64,000 nt of DNA from Crocinitomix sp. GTDB lineage: Bacteria > Bacteroidota > Bacteroidia > Flavobacteriales_D > Crocinitomicaceae. The notes under the pieces were generated by a model. That model had not been told where the DNA came from. It searched no databases and saw only the letters and a list, made by a program, of their open reading frames with translations. Where the stretch lies: contig WTCE01000005.1 in the NCBI GenBank assembly GCA_013138735.1, forward strand, positions 62,001 to 126,000, in the 5' to 3' direction. Positions 44,877 through 54,784 of the stretch are shown here, one piece after another; the stretch's first letter is position 1; each line of letters starts with the position of its first letter. The translations under genes and the position numbers were made by a program.

Positions 44877-47798
44877 TGGTTTATTCACTCCCTTTATTAT
44901 AACAGCACCAGTTCTGCTATAATCAACGCCATCCATTCCAATCGCCGTCACTTCATACGCGTAGCTACCATTTGCCATTTGATTCCCCGATTTATCCTTA
45001 CCTCTCCATCTAAAATTCGCATCTTCCGATCCAAATATTGATTTGCCATTTTCTTCATAAATTATGATTGCAAAGCTGCTGAGGTTCGCATAAATAGCGC
45101 CAAAAAAATCATTCTTCCCATCACCATTTGGTGTGAAAGCATTTAGAAGTCTCAAGCTTGATGGTTCTATTAAATCAGCTACATTTCCGTTATTAGCTTG
45201 ATTTACGATTATGTCATCATTGAAAACAACAGCTTCATTTAGCAATGGATCTACGGCCTCAGTTTCATCATTCACATCTGCAGAACACTTACAAGGAAAT
45301 ACATAAGGCCGCGCTTTGTTTCGCAAGTTGCGTTTAGCACTGTTTTTATTCTTACGATTCTGATCCTTTTTGGCGTATTCTAAATAATTGAGTTCATCTG
45401 TCATACTATTAATGTTACCCAAGTTTGCTTTAATTTCACCTTCCCATTCGGCTTTGGTTATTGGCGATAATTGAATTGCTGACGTGCCGGGTGCTCCATC
45501 AATATTCTTGTAAAACATTCCATCAGAATTCCAAGCAATGGCAATAACTGAATAGGAAAGTTTATCGTTCAACTTATACTCAAAATTTCCTTTGTTGGAG
45601 GTTAACTTTATATAGGAATTAAACTTGTTTGAGACAGCATAAACGTTAAGGCGATCATAATTGGATGCATCAGCAACAGTAACTGTCATTTTTGAATATT
45701 TCACGGTTGCTGTGCGCCCATTTGCACCTCTAATTTTTGCATTTTCACGTATCGTACTTAAGGACATTAAGCAATCCACATTTTTCCACCCTGTACTACG
45801 AATATTTGTCCGTAAAAATGTACGATTAGGATTGATTGGAGTTGTGGGCCAAGCTGGTGTTTCAATTATTGGATCAGTTGCAATTATTGGCGCAACAGCA
45901 AAATTAGAAGAAGAAGTAGTCGAATTAAAAACAATTGGATTGGTTAAACGCGGTCTTGGCTTGCGCATTCCTAATTGCGCATATACTTCGCGTGTATTAA
46001 ATTCAATTTCTTGTTTGTTCAATCTGCGATTGCTTTCGCTATTTCGATTTCGTGCTTCTTGATCCTTCCGATTCATTTCCGCATTTTGGCGGTTTTCTTC
46101 CGCCCAAAATGCGGCATTTGTTTTAGTGATTGCTCTTTGCAAAGCTTGCTTTTTAAGTGCATAATAGGCGTTTAAACTTTGTTGGGCGCTGGTAGTTACT
46201 GTCACTTGGCCCTGTCCTTTTAAAGCAAAGTTTGAAAAAGCCTTTCGGTTGCTACCACTTAATCTTCTCATAGCCATAGAATCAATAGTGCACAGGTTTT
46301 TATCGAGGTTGTTAACGTATAATTCTAGGATGGAATTATTGCAAGTTTGATGAATGAAGGGCATGCGTGCTTCAAACTCTTTTGTTGCCAAATTGGTGTT
46401 GTTGAATTTACTATTCCAAATAGTTTTTACGGATGCTGGATTCACGCCGCATTCTACGCAATCGATATCTCCAATATCACCCAAGAGGGCATCTGACGCG
46501 TCCAATGTATCAACTTGAAGCACATTACTCATTGCATTTGACTGTGATATCTCAAATCTCTCAATGTATTCAAAAATCCAATCTATGGATTGATTGTCAA
46601 CCGCTTGAGGCGACATTAGAGAAGCATCAAATGATGATATTTCATTTGCATAAGGATCCCCACTCTCAATTGCTGCAGGGCTATTTTTTATAAATGCATA
46701 AAAGTTTTCTTCACTTGAATTGTCAATCCATCTTTTTCTGGAACCCTTAAGCGCAGGCCCTGTCATATCTTTGTCTGGAAAATGGCATGAGGCACAATTC
46801 ATCTCAAATAGTCTTTTTCCCAAAAGATATGCATCATCTACTACAACTTCTTCCAAATAGGTATTACCCTCCCCACACTCATCTGCATAAGAATAGTACA
46901 AACTGTCTTTAAACTGCTTATTCAAATAGCCCCATTTTTCTAGTTGCGGTTCATATCCTTTAGGATAAAAATCCAATTCGGTAATTTCAACTGGCACTAA
47001 AGGTTTTGTAAATGGTTTTGGATTTGTCCACAAGATTTCTCCTGCTTCATTCTCGATTCCATCATACAATTGCATGCCCGTTTTATCTGGATTTGCAGGA
47101 ATATCAACAGTTAATTCTTTCTGCAATGGAACCCGTTCTCCATCTGCAAAGGCATCAAAATAAAACATGCCGCCGGTTTCTAATTCTTCGCCGTCATCAG
47201 TCATAGTGTTTAAGCCTGCATATAAAATATCTGCAGGAGTCAATGCTTCTTGAATTAAGAAATCAACTTGATCATTCTCGGTTTCAAAAGCATTGGCCGG
47301 AATAAAAACGACGATCCCTTCTTCAGATTCAATTACGGTGTCTCTATCGGTTTTTATCTCAAATAATTCTTGATCCAAATAAGCGTTTGCTTCTGAACTT
47401 AAGGTATCGTTTGCGTCAATGACAATTAGTGCAACTTCTTCCACCACATTCTCACTATTTGTTTCAATTGTAGGCTCATTGCTACTTAAAAAACTCCAAG
47501 CGCCTTCTGTGTTCTTTGTATAATAAAAGGCAGCTGCCGCAATCGCAGCAATGATGACAAATGTTATTCCAGTCGCTTTTAAAAAGCGTTGTGTTCTGTA
47601 TTTTTTTCTTGCTTTAATGGTATCACTTTTCAATCCCATTCGTTGGATTCCTTCGACTAAATCCTGTTGGAAATCAACCTCTGATTTTAATCCCGCATCT
47701 GCGGCAATTTTTGCTTCAAAAGCTGTTTTTTCCGATCCACTCAATTTATTCATGAGGAAGTTTTCTATTTGTTCTATTATTTCTAGTTCTTTTCTCAT
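44871..47798 (-). CDS. Composite protein: anti-sigma-like N-terminus, haem motif, T9SS type B end
   Basis: The 975-residue protein starts two bases after an ECF sigma gene. Residues 1-75 are charged and helical, like a Bacteroidota anti-sigma domain (ENFLMNKLSGSEKTAFEAKI), and are followed by a membrane helix at ~76-93. The exported part has a beta-rich region at ~120-300, a haem-binding CASCH motif at 335-339 with TGPAL and later methionines, and a long Arg/Asn/Gln-rich helical stretch around 580-640. The end is a gliding-type CHU_C domain (LLNAFTPNGDGKNDFFG to SYAYEVTAIGMDG), a T9SS type B signal. An inner-membrane helix and a T9SS end on one chain are hard to reconcile unless the chain is cut. 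Proposed role: a regulator sensing something in the envelope. Confidence 0.8.
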   Translation of the reverse strand: MRKELEIIEQIENFLMNKLSGSEKTAFEAKIAADAGLKSEVDFQQDLVEGIQRMGLKSDTIKARKKYRTQRFLKATGITFVIIAAIAAAAFYYTKNTEGAWSFLSSNEPTIETNSENVVEEVALIVIDANDTLSSEANAYLDQELFEIKTDRDTVIESEEGIVVFIPANAFETENDQVDFLIQEALTPADILYAGLNTMTDDGEELETGGMFYFDAFADGERVPLQKELTVDIPANPDKTGMQLYDGIENEAGEILWTNPKPFTKPLVPVEITELDFYPKGYEPQLEKWGYLNKQFKDSLYYSYADECGEGNTYLEEVVVDDAYLLGKRLFEMNCASCHFPDKDMTGPALKGSRKRWIDNSSEENFYAFIKNSPAAIESGDPYANEISSFDASLMSPQAVDNQSIDWIFEYIERFEISQSNAMSNVLQVDTLDASDALLGDIGDIDCVECGVNPASVKTIWNSKFNNTNLATKEFEARMPFIHQTCNNSILELYVNNLDKNLCTIDSMAMRRLSGSNRKAFSNFALKGQGQVTVTTSAQQSLNAYYALKKQALQRAITKTNAAFWAEENRQNAEMNRKDQEARNRNSESNRRLNKQEIEFNTREVYAQLGMRKPRPRLTNPIVFNSTTSSSNFAVAPIIATDPIIETPAWPTTPINPNRTFLRTNIRSTGWKNVDCLMSLSTIRENAKIRGANGRTATVKYSKMTVTVADASNYDRLNVYAVSNKFNSYIKLTSNKGNFEYKLNDKLSYSVIAIAWNSDGMFYKNIDGAPGTSAIQLSPITKAEWEGEIKANLGNINSMTDELNYLEYAKKDQNRKNKNSAKRNLRNKARPYVFPCKCSADVNDETEAVDPLLNEAVVFNDDIIVNQANNGNVADLIEPSSLRLLNAFTPNGDGKNDFFGAIYANLSSFAIIIYEENGKSIFGSEDANFRWRGKDKSGNQMANGSYAYEVTAIGMDGVDYSRTGAVIIKGVNKPE

Positions 47799-47800
47799 GG

Positions 47801-48376
47801 TTAGTCGTTTTTTAGGTTAGATTCAATCGCAAGCGCCCGTGCATGTTCCATACACTTATACTTTTTTGTTTTGGCAGATTGTACCGTTTTGTACCCAAAT
47901 TTTTTGGCTATTTTATCCATGGAAAAGTTCTTATAATAGAACGCCTCCAACATGTTTTTACATTTTTCTCCGAGTTTAGTTAATACGTTATCTATGGTTT
48001 TAAATTTTGCCTCTTTTTCAATCAGCAATTCAATTTCTTCTTGATGTTCATCTGTAAATTGCATAGATGCCACTTCAGACAATCCTTCTTCACCAGAATT
48101 TTTTCGAACTTTCTTTTTTCGCAATTCATTACTCCACAAAAGTTTGCAGGTATTAATTAAAAAACCGTCTACTTTAACAGGAGAATCAGAAGGCATGTCT
48201 TGCACTTTTTTATACAAAACAATCAAGCCGTCTTGAAAAACATCAAGCGCCTCTTCTTTTGATCCTGAGTTAATAAGAATGTGTTTTTCTACTTTAGGGA
48301 AATATTTATACAAACGTGCAAAGGCGCGTTCTTGATTGCCGCCTTGCAATTGTAATATAATTTTTGTGTTGTTCAT
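47801..48376 (-). CDS. ECF-type RNA polymerase sigma factor
   Basis: In the 191-residue protein, sigma-2 is seen in ARLYKYFPKVEKHILINSGS and EALDVFQDGLIVLYKKV, and sigma-4 in KNMLEAFYYKNFSMDKIAKK with the helix-turn-helix GYKTVQSAKTKKYKCMEHAR. It belongs to the divergent Bacteroidota ECF type, with a longer linker between the two regions. It is followed after two bases by the composite protein whose N-terminus looks like an anti-sigma domain, so the two probably form a regulator pair. Confidence 0.88.
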   Translation of the reverse strand: MNNTKIILQLQGGNQERAFARLYKYFPKVEKHILINSGSKEEALDVFQDGLIVLYKKVQDMPSDSPVKVDGFLINTCKLLWSNELRKKKVRKNSGEEGLSEVASMQFTDEHQEEIELLIEKEAKFKTIDNVLTKLGEKCKNMLEAFYYKNFSMDKIAKKFGYKTVQSAKTKKYKCMEHARALAIESNLKND

Positions 48377-48492
48377 TTTCGTTTCTTTCCCTAAGATGTA
48401 GCGAATTTGAAAAGGTAACTTTTTTTGTTTAAATAAAAATGGGAAGAAACGTATTTCCTCTTATATTTAACTGAAAACTAATCCTACAAGAA

Positions 48493-49179
48493 ATGAGCGT
48501 AGCGGAATTCGAACAGATAGTAGCCAAAGATAAATACCTCAACCTATTAATTAATGAGCATAAGTTTGGTGTAATGGCAAACATCAAAAAAACAAGCCAA
48601 ATGACAGACGAATTCATTGATTGGATAAGTCCTAAATATTATGATGCTTTTAAAGCAATTTATGACAAATGTATTGCAGATAAAAAGGGTGTTGTATCCA
48701 CCGTTTTGCGCATGATTTTTTTAGCAAATTCCGAAACAAAAGAAATGATCGGTGAATTTCTTTGTCCCAAACTTGATGAATCAATTGCCGAAGCGCATAA
48801 ACTTGAAAAACATGTGCGTCAAAAAAAATTCAAACCTGAACCTGCAATTGAATACTTAGGAAGAATTTTTAGCCCATTCAATAAAGGAATTTTTAAGCAT
48901 TTAGAAAAAACACCTGCAATTGATGCAAAGAAAAAAGAACTCACCGATTTTATGTTAGGTATTAGTGATCAAATGAAAGATTTGAAAGCTAATCGTGATG
49001 CAGAACAATTTATTGTTTATAGTATGATTGTTACGAATTTGGAAGAGTTTAAACCTCAAGGTGAACAACAAAATCGCTTGGTGCAGCATGAACAAAATGA
49101 GACGAATAAAAATGTTTGGGCAATTATTGTTACCATAGTTATTTTTCTCATCCTCATGTCTCGTTTTTTATTCAGATAA
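48493..49179 (+). CDS. Tail-anchored hypothetical protein, copy 1
   Basis: The 228-residue protein has a soluble, lysine-rich helical body and a single C-terminal membrane helix (VWAIIVTIVIFLILMSRFLF) with only one or two residues beyond it, and it lacks a signal peptide. It therefore looks tail-anchored in the inner membrane with the body in the cytoplasm. It is clearly paralogous to the next gene (LNLLIN, FGV, IKKT, MT-EFI-W-SPKYY-AF, GVV, FLAN). No domain was recognised. Confidence 0.75.
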   Translation: MSVAEFEQIVAKDKYLNLLINEHKFGVMANIKKTSQMTDEFIDWISPKYYDAFKAIYDKCIADKKGVVSTVLRMIFLANSETKEMIGEFLCPKLDESIAEAHKLEKHVRQKKFKPEPAIEYLGRIFSPFNKGIFKHLEKTPAIDAKKKELTDFMLGISDQMKDLKANRDAEQFIVYSMIVTNLEEFKPQGEQQNRLVQHEQNETNKNVWAIIVTIVIFLILMSRFLFR

Positions 49180-49236
49180 GAAAACACTTTTACTTCGCCA
49201 TATATTTAAGATCAGGACGAATCATTTAATCCAATT

Positions 49237-49923
49237 ATGAACTCAGATCAATTTGAGGCATTTGTAGCCAATAATAAAGACCTAAATCTACTCATCAATA
49301 AACAAAATTTTGGTGTTTTATCGTCCATAAAAAAGACGGATGAAATGACAAAAGAATTCATTAATTGGGTTAGTCCAAAATACTATGAGGCGTTTGTAAA
49401 AGTTTATAAAAAGTATTACTTAGACAAAAGAGGTGTGGTATATGCCTTATTTAGGACAAGCTTTTTAGCCAACGAAGCAACACTCGAAAAAATAAGCAAA
49501 ACTATACAACGGCGTTTAGAATACACTTTAGACCGAACGAAAAAATTTCATGAAAGCATAGCTCTTAACCCAAAAAATTGTGTTTCAGCTTTGCCAACTT
49601 TAGATTTTCCTTTTGACCGTGAGGCTACTGCAATTTTTGAGAATTTTAAATCACAAACCATTGCCGAAAAAAGAAATGAATATCGGCAATATTTAATGGC
49701 TATCGCTAAAATTTTAAACCAATTTTCTCCACGGAAAAATGAAGTAGAGCACAGAATTTACATGAGCGTTCGCGCAGAATTGATCCTTATGGATATGACT
49801 CCTGAACAAAAACAGGAATTGGAAAAACAGCAATTAAAGTTTAGTGGAAAAGCCGTATGGTCTATTCTAGGAATTGTGATCATACTCATAATAATAATGT
49901 TACGGTGCGGCGGCGGTTTGTAA
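49237..49923 (+). CDS. Tail-anchored hypothetical protein, copy 2
   Basis: This protein is also 228 residues long and shares with copy 1 the N-terminal NLLIN...FGVLSSIKKTDEMTKEFI block and the SPKYYEAF motif. It ends with a membrane helix (VWSILGIVIILIIIMLRCGG). The two genes are 57 bases apart on the same strand, a recent tandem duplication that has already diverged. Function unknown. Confidence 0.75.
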   Translation: MNSDQFEAFVANNKDLNLLINKQNFGVLSSIKKTDEMTKEFINWVSPKYYEAFVKVYKKYYLDKRGVVYALFRTSFLANEATLEKISKTIQRRLEYTLDRTKKFHESIALNPKNCVSALPTLDFPFDREATAIFENFKSQTIAEKRNEYRQYLMAIAKILNQFSPRKNEVEHRIYMSVRAELILMDMTPEQKQELEKQQLKFSGKAVWSILGIVIILIIIMLRCGGGL

Positions 49924-50451
49924 GATATGAGGTTTACTTCGCACCCAATTTTTGAAATTAGAATTTCTTGTCTTCGTCATTTCTTGCGGTGTTGTTGAAA
50001 GGGCTCTCCATTCCCTAGAAATTGAGTCATCAATGATTATACTTAAGGTAAATTCAGAACACTAGCATTATCAGACTTTTTCCTTTTGTCATTGCAACAA
50101 AAGAAAGAAAAATGCTAGCTGCCAGCGGCTAAATTTTACTGGCATATTTTTTTGATGGCTTTGCTCTCCTACACCGTGAAAAGGTCGGCGATCTCCCAAG
50201 GGAGCTTCCTCACTTTTTAGCACGGTCTAGTTCGCTGCTATTCACCAAAAAAATAAACGCTTATCAAAATATTGCTCCTATTCGAACCAAAACAAAATAG
50301 GTGAGCAAAAGCATGTTTTTGACAAGTTTAATCTCATTTTAAATTTAGGTCAGCTCTCGGTGAAGACAACTGTGCGATACGTTTCTTCGCTAATCGTATT
50401 GGACTAGCTAAGTACAAAAAGGAGCTTGGTAAGTTCCTGATAATAAAAGCC
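49924..50451. other. Structured intergenic region, no gene
   Basis: No coding frame is convincing in these 528 bases. A palindrome-like segment at about 50077-50112 (CCTTTTGT and ACAAAAG arms with flanking T and A runs) could terminate transcription from both sides. A nested hairpin at 50174-50225 pairs CCGTG with CACGG outside and CTCCC with GGGAG inside. It looks like a dispersed repeat of the host genome. Confidence 0.5.
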
Positions 50452-53199
50452 TTACTTCGCCCCTAACTTCTGAAATGAGAATTTCAAGCCTAGCATAAAA
50501 TAGCGCGCTAAGGTTGCCGTACGTTGCTGTTCATAATAATTCAAAAAGTAGTTTTGATTAATGCCTGAGTTTTGATTGAGCAAATCATACACAGCCACAT
50601 AAGCTTGTAATTTTTTAGATTTTAATAAATTTCTGGCAATGGAAGTATTGACAATAATTTGCTCATTATTTGTTTCAAACGAAGGATAAAAATAATGCTT
50701 AGCGTCTGCTTTAAATACCCATTTGTCTTTTAGTTTCAATGTTAAATCTGCTGAATAATTCCAGCTAAAAAAATCACTATTAAGCATTTCATTTTCTGGA
50801 TAGACACTTTTAGAATAGGTCATTTCTACTCCTGCTTTGATATTGATTACCTTTTTTTTGGTGTTTTCAATAATTAACCTTGAATTGTTGTAGAAGGAAG
50901 TATAGGAATTGGGTGCTCCGTTCAACCTCAATTGCCCTTTAGAAATTGTAGCGTTATTGGTAATGCTAAATTTAGTTTTGATTGGACTCAAGTTGGTTCC
51001 AAAAGAAGTATAGGCATTTAAGCGATCCTCATTCCCATTATTATCAGGTGTAAATTGGCGATTAAAATTGGCATCTATCACTTGCGAATAGTTGATTTTA
51101 TTTTCAACATGCTTTGCACCGAGCCGCAACATTAAATTGGTAAAGTTAAATTGATTAAAGAAGTTGTATTCAACATTTAAATCGTGCACATATTCTGGAA
51201 TTAAGTTGACATTTCCTTGCACAATTTCTGCTGGGTTGGTATTATCCGGAATAGCTTGCAATTGTATGATTTGAGGGGCCCGCACATTCGTTCTATAATC
51301 CACTCTAAATTCAGACGATTTGCTAACTTCCAATTGAAGCCTAAAAAATGGTAAGGCGTAATGATATGTGCGATTTGTCTCAAATAAATCGGCACTTAAT
51401 AAGTTCAAGTTTGAATAACCTAAACCTACCGTTGTCTTTAGTTTTTTGGAAAGAAATTTATAGCGAAGCTCTCCATTATTTTCAATAGTTGCATAAGTAG
51501 CATTTCCAGAAAACAGCGGATTCAGAACCAGTTCATCCGCTGTAATTTCATCACTTACAGTCTTATCTCTTAAGAAATTTTTGCGCTTGTGTTCCACTTC
51601 CGCTTGCAATAAATGCTTTTTACTGAGTGGTTCAGAATACATCCAATTACCTGACACATTAGCGTTTTTTTGGCTGTTATTTTGCATTTGAATTGTTTGT
51701 GAAATAACTGGCCCGGGTAGGTATAAAATGTTTTCATAAGTCAAGTTTGTTAGTCCTGTTTTATTACTTAAACCATAGGTGGCACCACCACCCGTATATC
51801 TCCCTTTTTTTGCAAACTTTTTTCGGTAATCAGCAGCCAAATTCATATTATAATCAAAGCTATTTTGATCCAAATTGGTCGTGTAGGTGTTTTTCAAATT
51901 TTGCTCGCTGTCAAAGCTCAAGAGGTCATTGGAATTGCTATATTTTGCATTGGTCCAATTTCCGTTTAAATCTAAATTTAAGAAATGAGTTGAATCAAAT
52001 TCTTGTTTATAATGAATGGTTCCGCGACTATTTAAGGTTGCGCTTTTTTGCAAAACATCCTCTTGCGAAAACACACTTGAATCTTGAAAAAAGGTTGTTC
52101 TATCCACTGATCGGTCAAAGGATTTATCAAACGTATTAAAGAAAAAACTGGATGATAACGTGGCCTTTTGGGACGGCTTATAATTTAAATTAAACCCCGT
52201 TGCATTGGTGCTTAAAAACCCTGTGTTTTGTCCGTCACTAATTGGTAAACCATTATCACCTCCAATGTTAATTGAACCTGACCCATCCATCAAGTTTTGA
52301 ATGCCACCCATAAAAGAGACATAATCGTTGATTGAAAAACCAGTTTCATTCACATTGTTTGAAAGCCCAATTCCAGAAACTTGCCACTTCCCTTTAAAAT
52401 AATGTACATTCCCTTTTAATCTATACCGATTTTGAGCTTCCAGCCCTTCAGCATCTGGATTTAAACCAGCACCAAAGGCCGCTTCTAAATTTCCAAAATA
52501 ACCTTTTTTGCGATCTTCTTTTAGTTTTAGGTTAATGGTGGTTGACTCATTCCCATCAGCCACACCTGTAAAAGCAGCCATGTCAGATGCTTTCTCAAAA
52601 ACCTGTACGCGATCAACTGCATCTGCCGGTAAATTTTTTGTCGCTATGGTCGGGTCGCTTCCAAAAAACTCTTCTCCATCAACTAGAATTTTCTCGACGG
52701 TTTTGCCCCGTACTTTTATACTCCCATCTGGCTGCACCTCAACGCCGGGTAATTGTGCTAATAAATTTTCTACGACATCATGTTCACCTGTTTCAAAAGC
52801 CCGTGAATCATATTCAATTGTATCTCCCTTAAACCGAATTGGAATATACTCGCTTGATACGTTCACCACATCCAACATTAAAGGTTGTAATTTGATGACT
52901 CCAATTGACGTGTCTGAAGAGGCTTCTGTGGTGCTAAACAACAATTCGTAAGGTTGATTTCCGTATGAATTAGCTTTGAACAAATAGGCATTGGATTTTA
53001 CATTTTTCAATACAAAATTGCCTTCATTATCCGTTACCGCAAAGGTTTTTAAAATAGAGTCTTGCTGCCCCATTAACATGACTGTAGCGCCTGGTATTGG
53101 ATTAGCGATTGAATCTGTTACTCTGCCAAAAACATTAATTGATTGAGCATTGACACTTGAAGCAATAAGAAAAATAAGGATAAACAGGATGCGTCTCAT
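50452..53199 (-). CDS. TonB-dependent receptor-like outer-membrane protein
   Basis: The 915-residue protein has a signal peptide ending VNAQ and a carboxypeptidase-regulatory-like domain (NVFGRVTDSIANPIPGATVM, residues ~23-105). A plug follows with LLAQLPGVEVQPDGSIKVRG and KILVDGEEFFGSDPTIATKN, then a barrel of the OMP_b-brl_3 type ending FMLGLKFSFQKLG. No TonB box can be picked out, and many of this family act with GLPGLI proteins. The next gene upstream in transcription order encodes a GLPGLI protein, so the two probably form one outer-membrane unit. Confidence 0.88.
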   Translation of the reverse strand: MRRILFILIFLIASSVNAQSINVFGRVTDSIANPIPGATVMLMGQQDSILKTFAVTDNEGNFVLKNVKSNAYLFKANSYGNQPYELLFSTTEASSDTSIGVIKLQPLMLDVVNVSSEYIPIRFKGDTIEYDSRAFETGEHDVVENLLAQLPGVEVQPDGSIKVRGKTVEKILVDGEEFFGSDPTIATKNLPADAVDRVQVFEKASDMAAFTGVADGNESTTINLKLKEDRKKGYFGNLEAAFGAGLNPDAEGLEAQNRYRLKGNVHYFKGKWQVSGIGLSNNVNETGFSINDYVSFMGGIQNLMDGSGSINIGGDNGLPISDGQNTGFLSTNATGFNLNYKPSQKATLSSSFFFNTFDKSFDRSVDRTTFFQDSSVFSQEDVLQKSATLNSRGTIHYKQEFDSTHFLNLDLNGNWTNAKYSNSNDLLSFDSEQNLKNTYTTNLDQNSFDYNMNLAADYRKKFAKKGRYTGGGATYGLSNKTGLTNLTYENILYLPGPVISQTIQMQNNSQKNANVSGNWMYSEPLSKKHLLQAEVEHKRKNFLRDKTVSDEITADELVLNPLFSGNATYATIENNGELRYKFLSKKLKTTVGLGYSNLNLLSADLFETNRTYHYALPFFRLQLEVSKSSEFRVDYRTNVRAPQIIQLQAIPDNTNPAEIVQGNVNLIPEYVHDLNVEYNFFNQFNFTNLMLRLGAKHVENKINYSQVIDANFNRQFTPDNNGNEDRLNAYTSFGTNLSPIKTKFSITNNATISKGQLRLNGAPNSYTSFYNNSRLIIENTKKKVINIKAGVEMTYSKSVYPENEMLNSDFFSWNYSADLTLKLKDKWVFKADAKHYFYPSFETNNEQIIVNTSIARNLLKSKKLQAYVAVYDLLNQNSGINQNYFLNYYEQQRTATLARYFMLGLKFSFQKLGAK

Positions 53200-53254
53200 G
53201 TGAGAATTTTAGGTTTTAAAAAATGAGTTTGATGCGGTTTTAATGCCTAGTACA

Positions 53255-54004
53255 CTAGTTTGTAATCATAATTACACCACCTTCACCACCACCATATTGC
53301 TCTTGCATTTCCTGCATTTTTTTTCGCTCCAGAGCCTCAAAATCGGCTGCAGTAATTGTCTTACCTTTTGTGGGTGCTTTAATCTCTTTCTTGCCTATTT
53401 CGCGTTTGTCGATATCTGTTGCAGTAATTTGGAAATTTCCGTTATTCATGCTTATATGAACAATTAAACCAGGTAAACCAGCAAAACCTGCTGGCCCAGT
53501 AGAAACAGGAATTTCAGATGTGAACCATGCAGTAATTGTATCCTCTTCAGTAATTAGTTCGGCTTTTTGACATACGAGACCCGAATGTATTTGTTGCTCA
53601 TCTGTTACCCGCCAATCGGCAGGTTCAAGCGTGTCTCTAATCAAAAACATTTTCCCCATTAAATCGCGTTGCTCAACAATAATTCCGTTGGCAATATCTG
53701 TATAGATTTTTTCTTCTGGAGCATCCATTTCAATCTTAATTTGCACATTTCCATCTTGTTCTTCTATTGTCTCATTCGCGTTTTCATCTGATTCATTTGT
53801 GTAAAAGGATTCCGAGTCTGTGAACAAAAGCACATTATTCATTTTTTGAAATTCTGGAATCATTTGTTTAATCATTTCCGAATTTTCATCATCTGGCAAT
53901 TCGGCATGCAAATTAATTTTTGTTGTGTATTTCACCTCTCCATGGTTTTGTGCAAATGCCAAACCCGTGAATAATAAATTGATTAGTATAATTCCTATTT
54001 TCAT
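53255..54004 (-). CDS. GLPGLI family protein
   Basis: The 249-residue protein has a signal peptide ending AFAQ, the diagnostic GLPGLI at 176-181 with TSEIPVSTGPAGF just before it, and a C-terminus rich in Gly/Glu (QYGGGEGGVIMITN). The family is typical of Bacteroidota and is encoded next to large outer-membrane receptor-like proteins, as here, 55 bases before the 915-aa gene. Molecular role unknown. Confidence 0.9.
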   Translation of the reverse strand: MKIGIILINLLFTGLAFAQNHGEVKYTTKINLHAELPDDENSEMIKQMIPEFQKMNNVLLFTDSESFYTNESDENANETIEEQDGNVQIKIEMDAPEEKIYTDIANGIIVEQRDLMGKMFLIRDTLEPADWRVTDEQQIHSGLVCQKAELITEEDTITAWFTSEIPVSTGPAGFAGLPGLIVHISMNNGNFQITATDIDKREIGKKEIKAPTKGKTITAADFEALERKKMQEMQEQYGGGEGGVIMITN

Positions 54005-54302
54005 CTGTATCGCTTTTTTTGTACAAAGATGAATAAACAGATGCCCTGTTGAGGTTAAAGGTGGGTTAATGTGAGGTTAAAAAAGGTTAAGGGGGTGCAG
54101 CAGTAGTTGTGTAATTTAGAGTTGACTTAGGGATTGCAGCAACTGTTTGAGCTCTTTTTGTAAAAAAAGCGAGTGCGGAAAGCCCGACTTGAACGCAAGT
54201 GAGAGGAAGTTCCAAAAAGAGAAACGAATAAAATTCTTTTTTAGATTTATAGTAAAACTGCACTTCTTAAATACACGTTTTTTGCATTTTCTAGCCTCTC
54301 AC

Positions 54303-54713
54303 TTATGGCTTAGTGATTTTACTGATTTCTGCCTTTTGAAAATGAACTTTTTTTGCACTTAAAATGGCACTTCCGTAAAGCGTATTCGTATCAAAATTGA
54401 TAAGTAAAGTAACATAATCGCCTTTGTCAGCTTCATGCCAGGAAACAAAGTGCTCATTACTTTCTGTTATCATATGATTGTAAGGAAATTTTCCAAACCA
54501 TACTTCAGGACTTCTGCCACTTCGGTACTGATAACTGACACCTTCCGCCTCAAATTTAACGGCATATTCATTTCCCTCACTATAGGTATATTGAAGTATT
54601 ACACCCAATAATTTTTCAGGCATTTTTAAGTTCTCGTTTTCTTTGGTTGAATTGCATGAAATAAGAAAAAGACTTATCATGCTCACGAATAAAATTTTGT
54701 ATCTGCTTTTCAT
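54303..54713 (-). CDS. Small lipoprotein
   Basis: The 136-residue product has a lipobox ending FLISC at residue 20. The mature protein of ~115 residues is probably all-beta (VILQYTYSEGNEYAVKFEAE, YVTLLINFDTNTLYGSAILS). No family was recognised. It lies 298 bases upstream of the GLPGLI gene in transcription order; nothing clear was seen in that gap. Confidence 0.65.
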   Translation of the reverse strand: MKSRYKILFVSMISLFLISCNSTKENENLKMPEKLLGVILQYTYSEGNEYAVKFEAEGVSYQYRSGRSPEVWFGKFPYNHMITESNEHFVSWHEADKGDYVTLLINFDTNTLYGSAILSAKKVHFQKAEISKITKP

Positions 54714-54784
54714 AAGTACAAAGGTGAGACTCTTTTAGACCTTAGGAAAGGTGCATGTGATACTAAAAATGGTTAATCTCGTCC

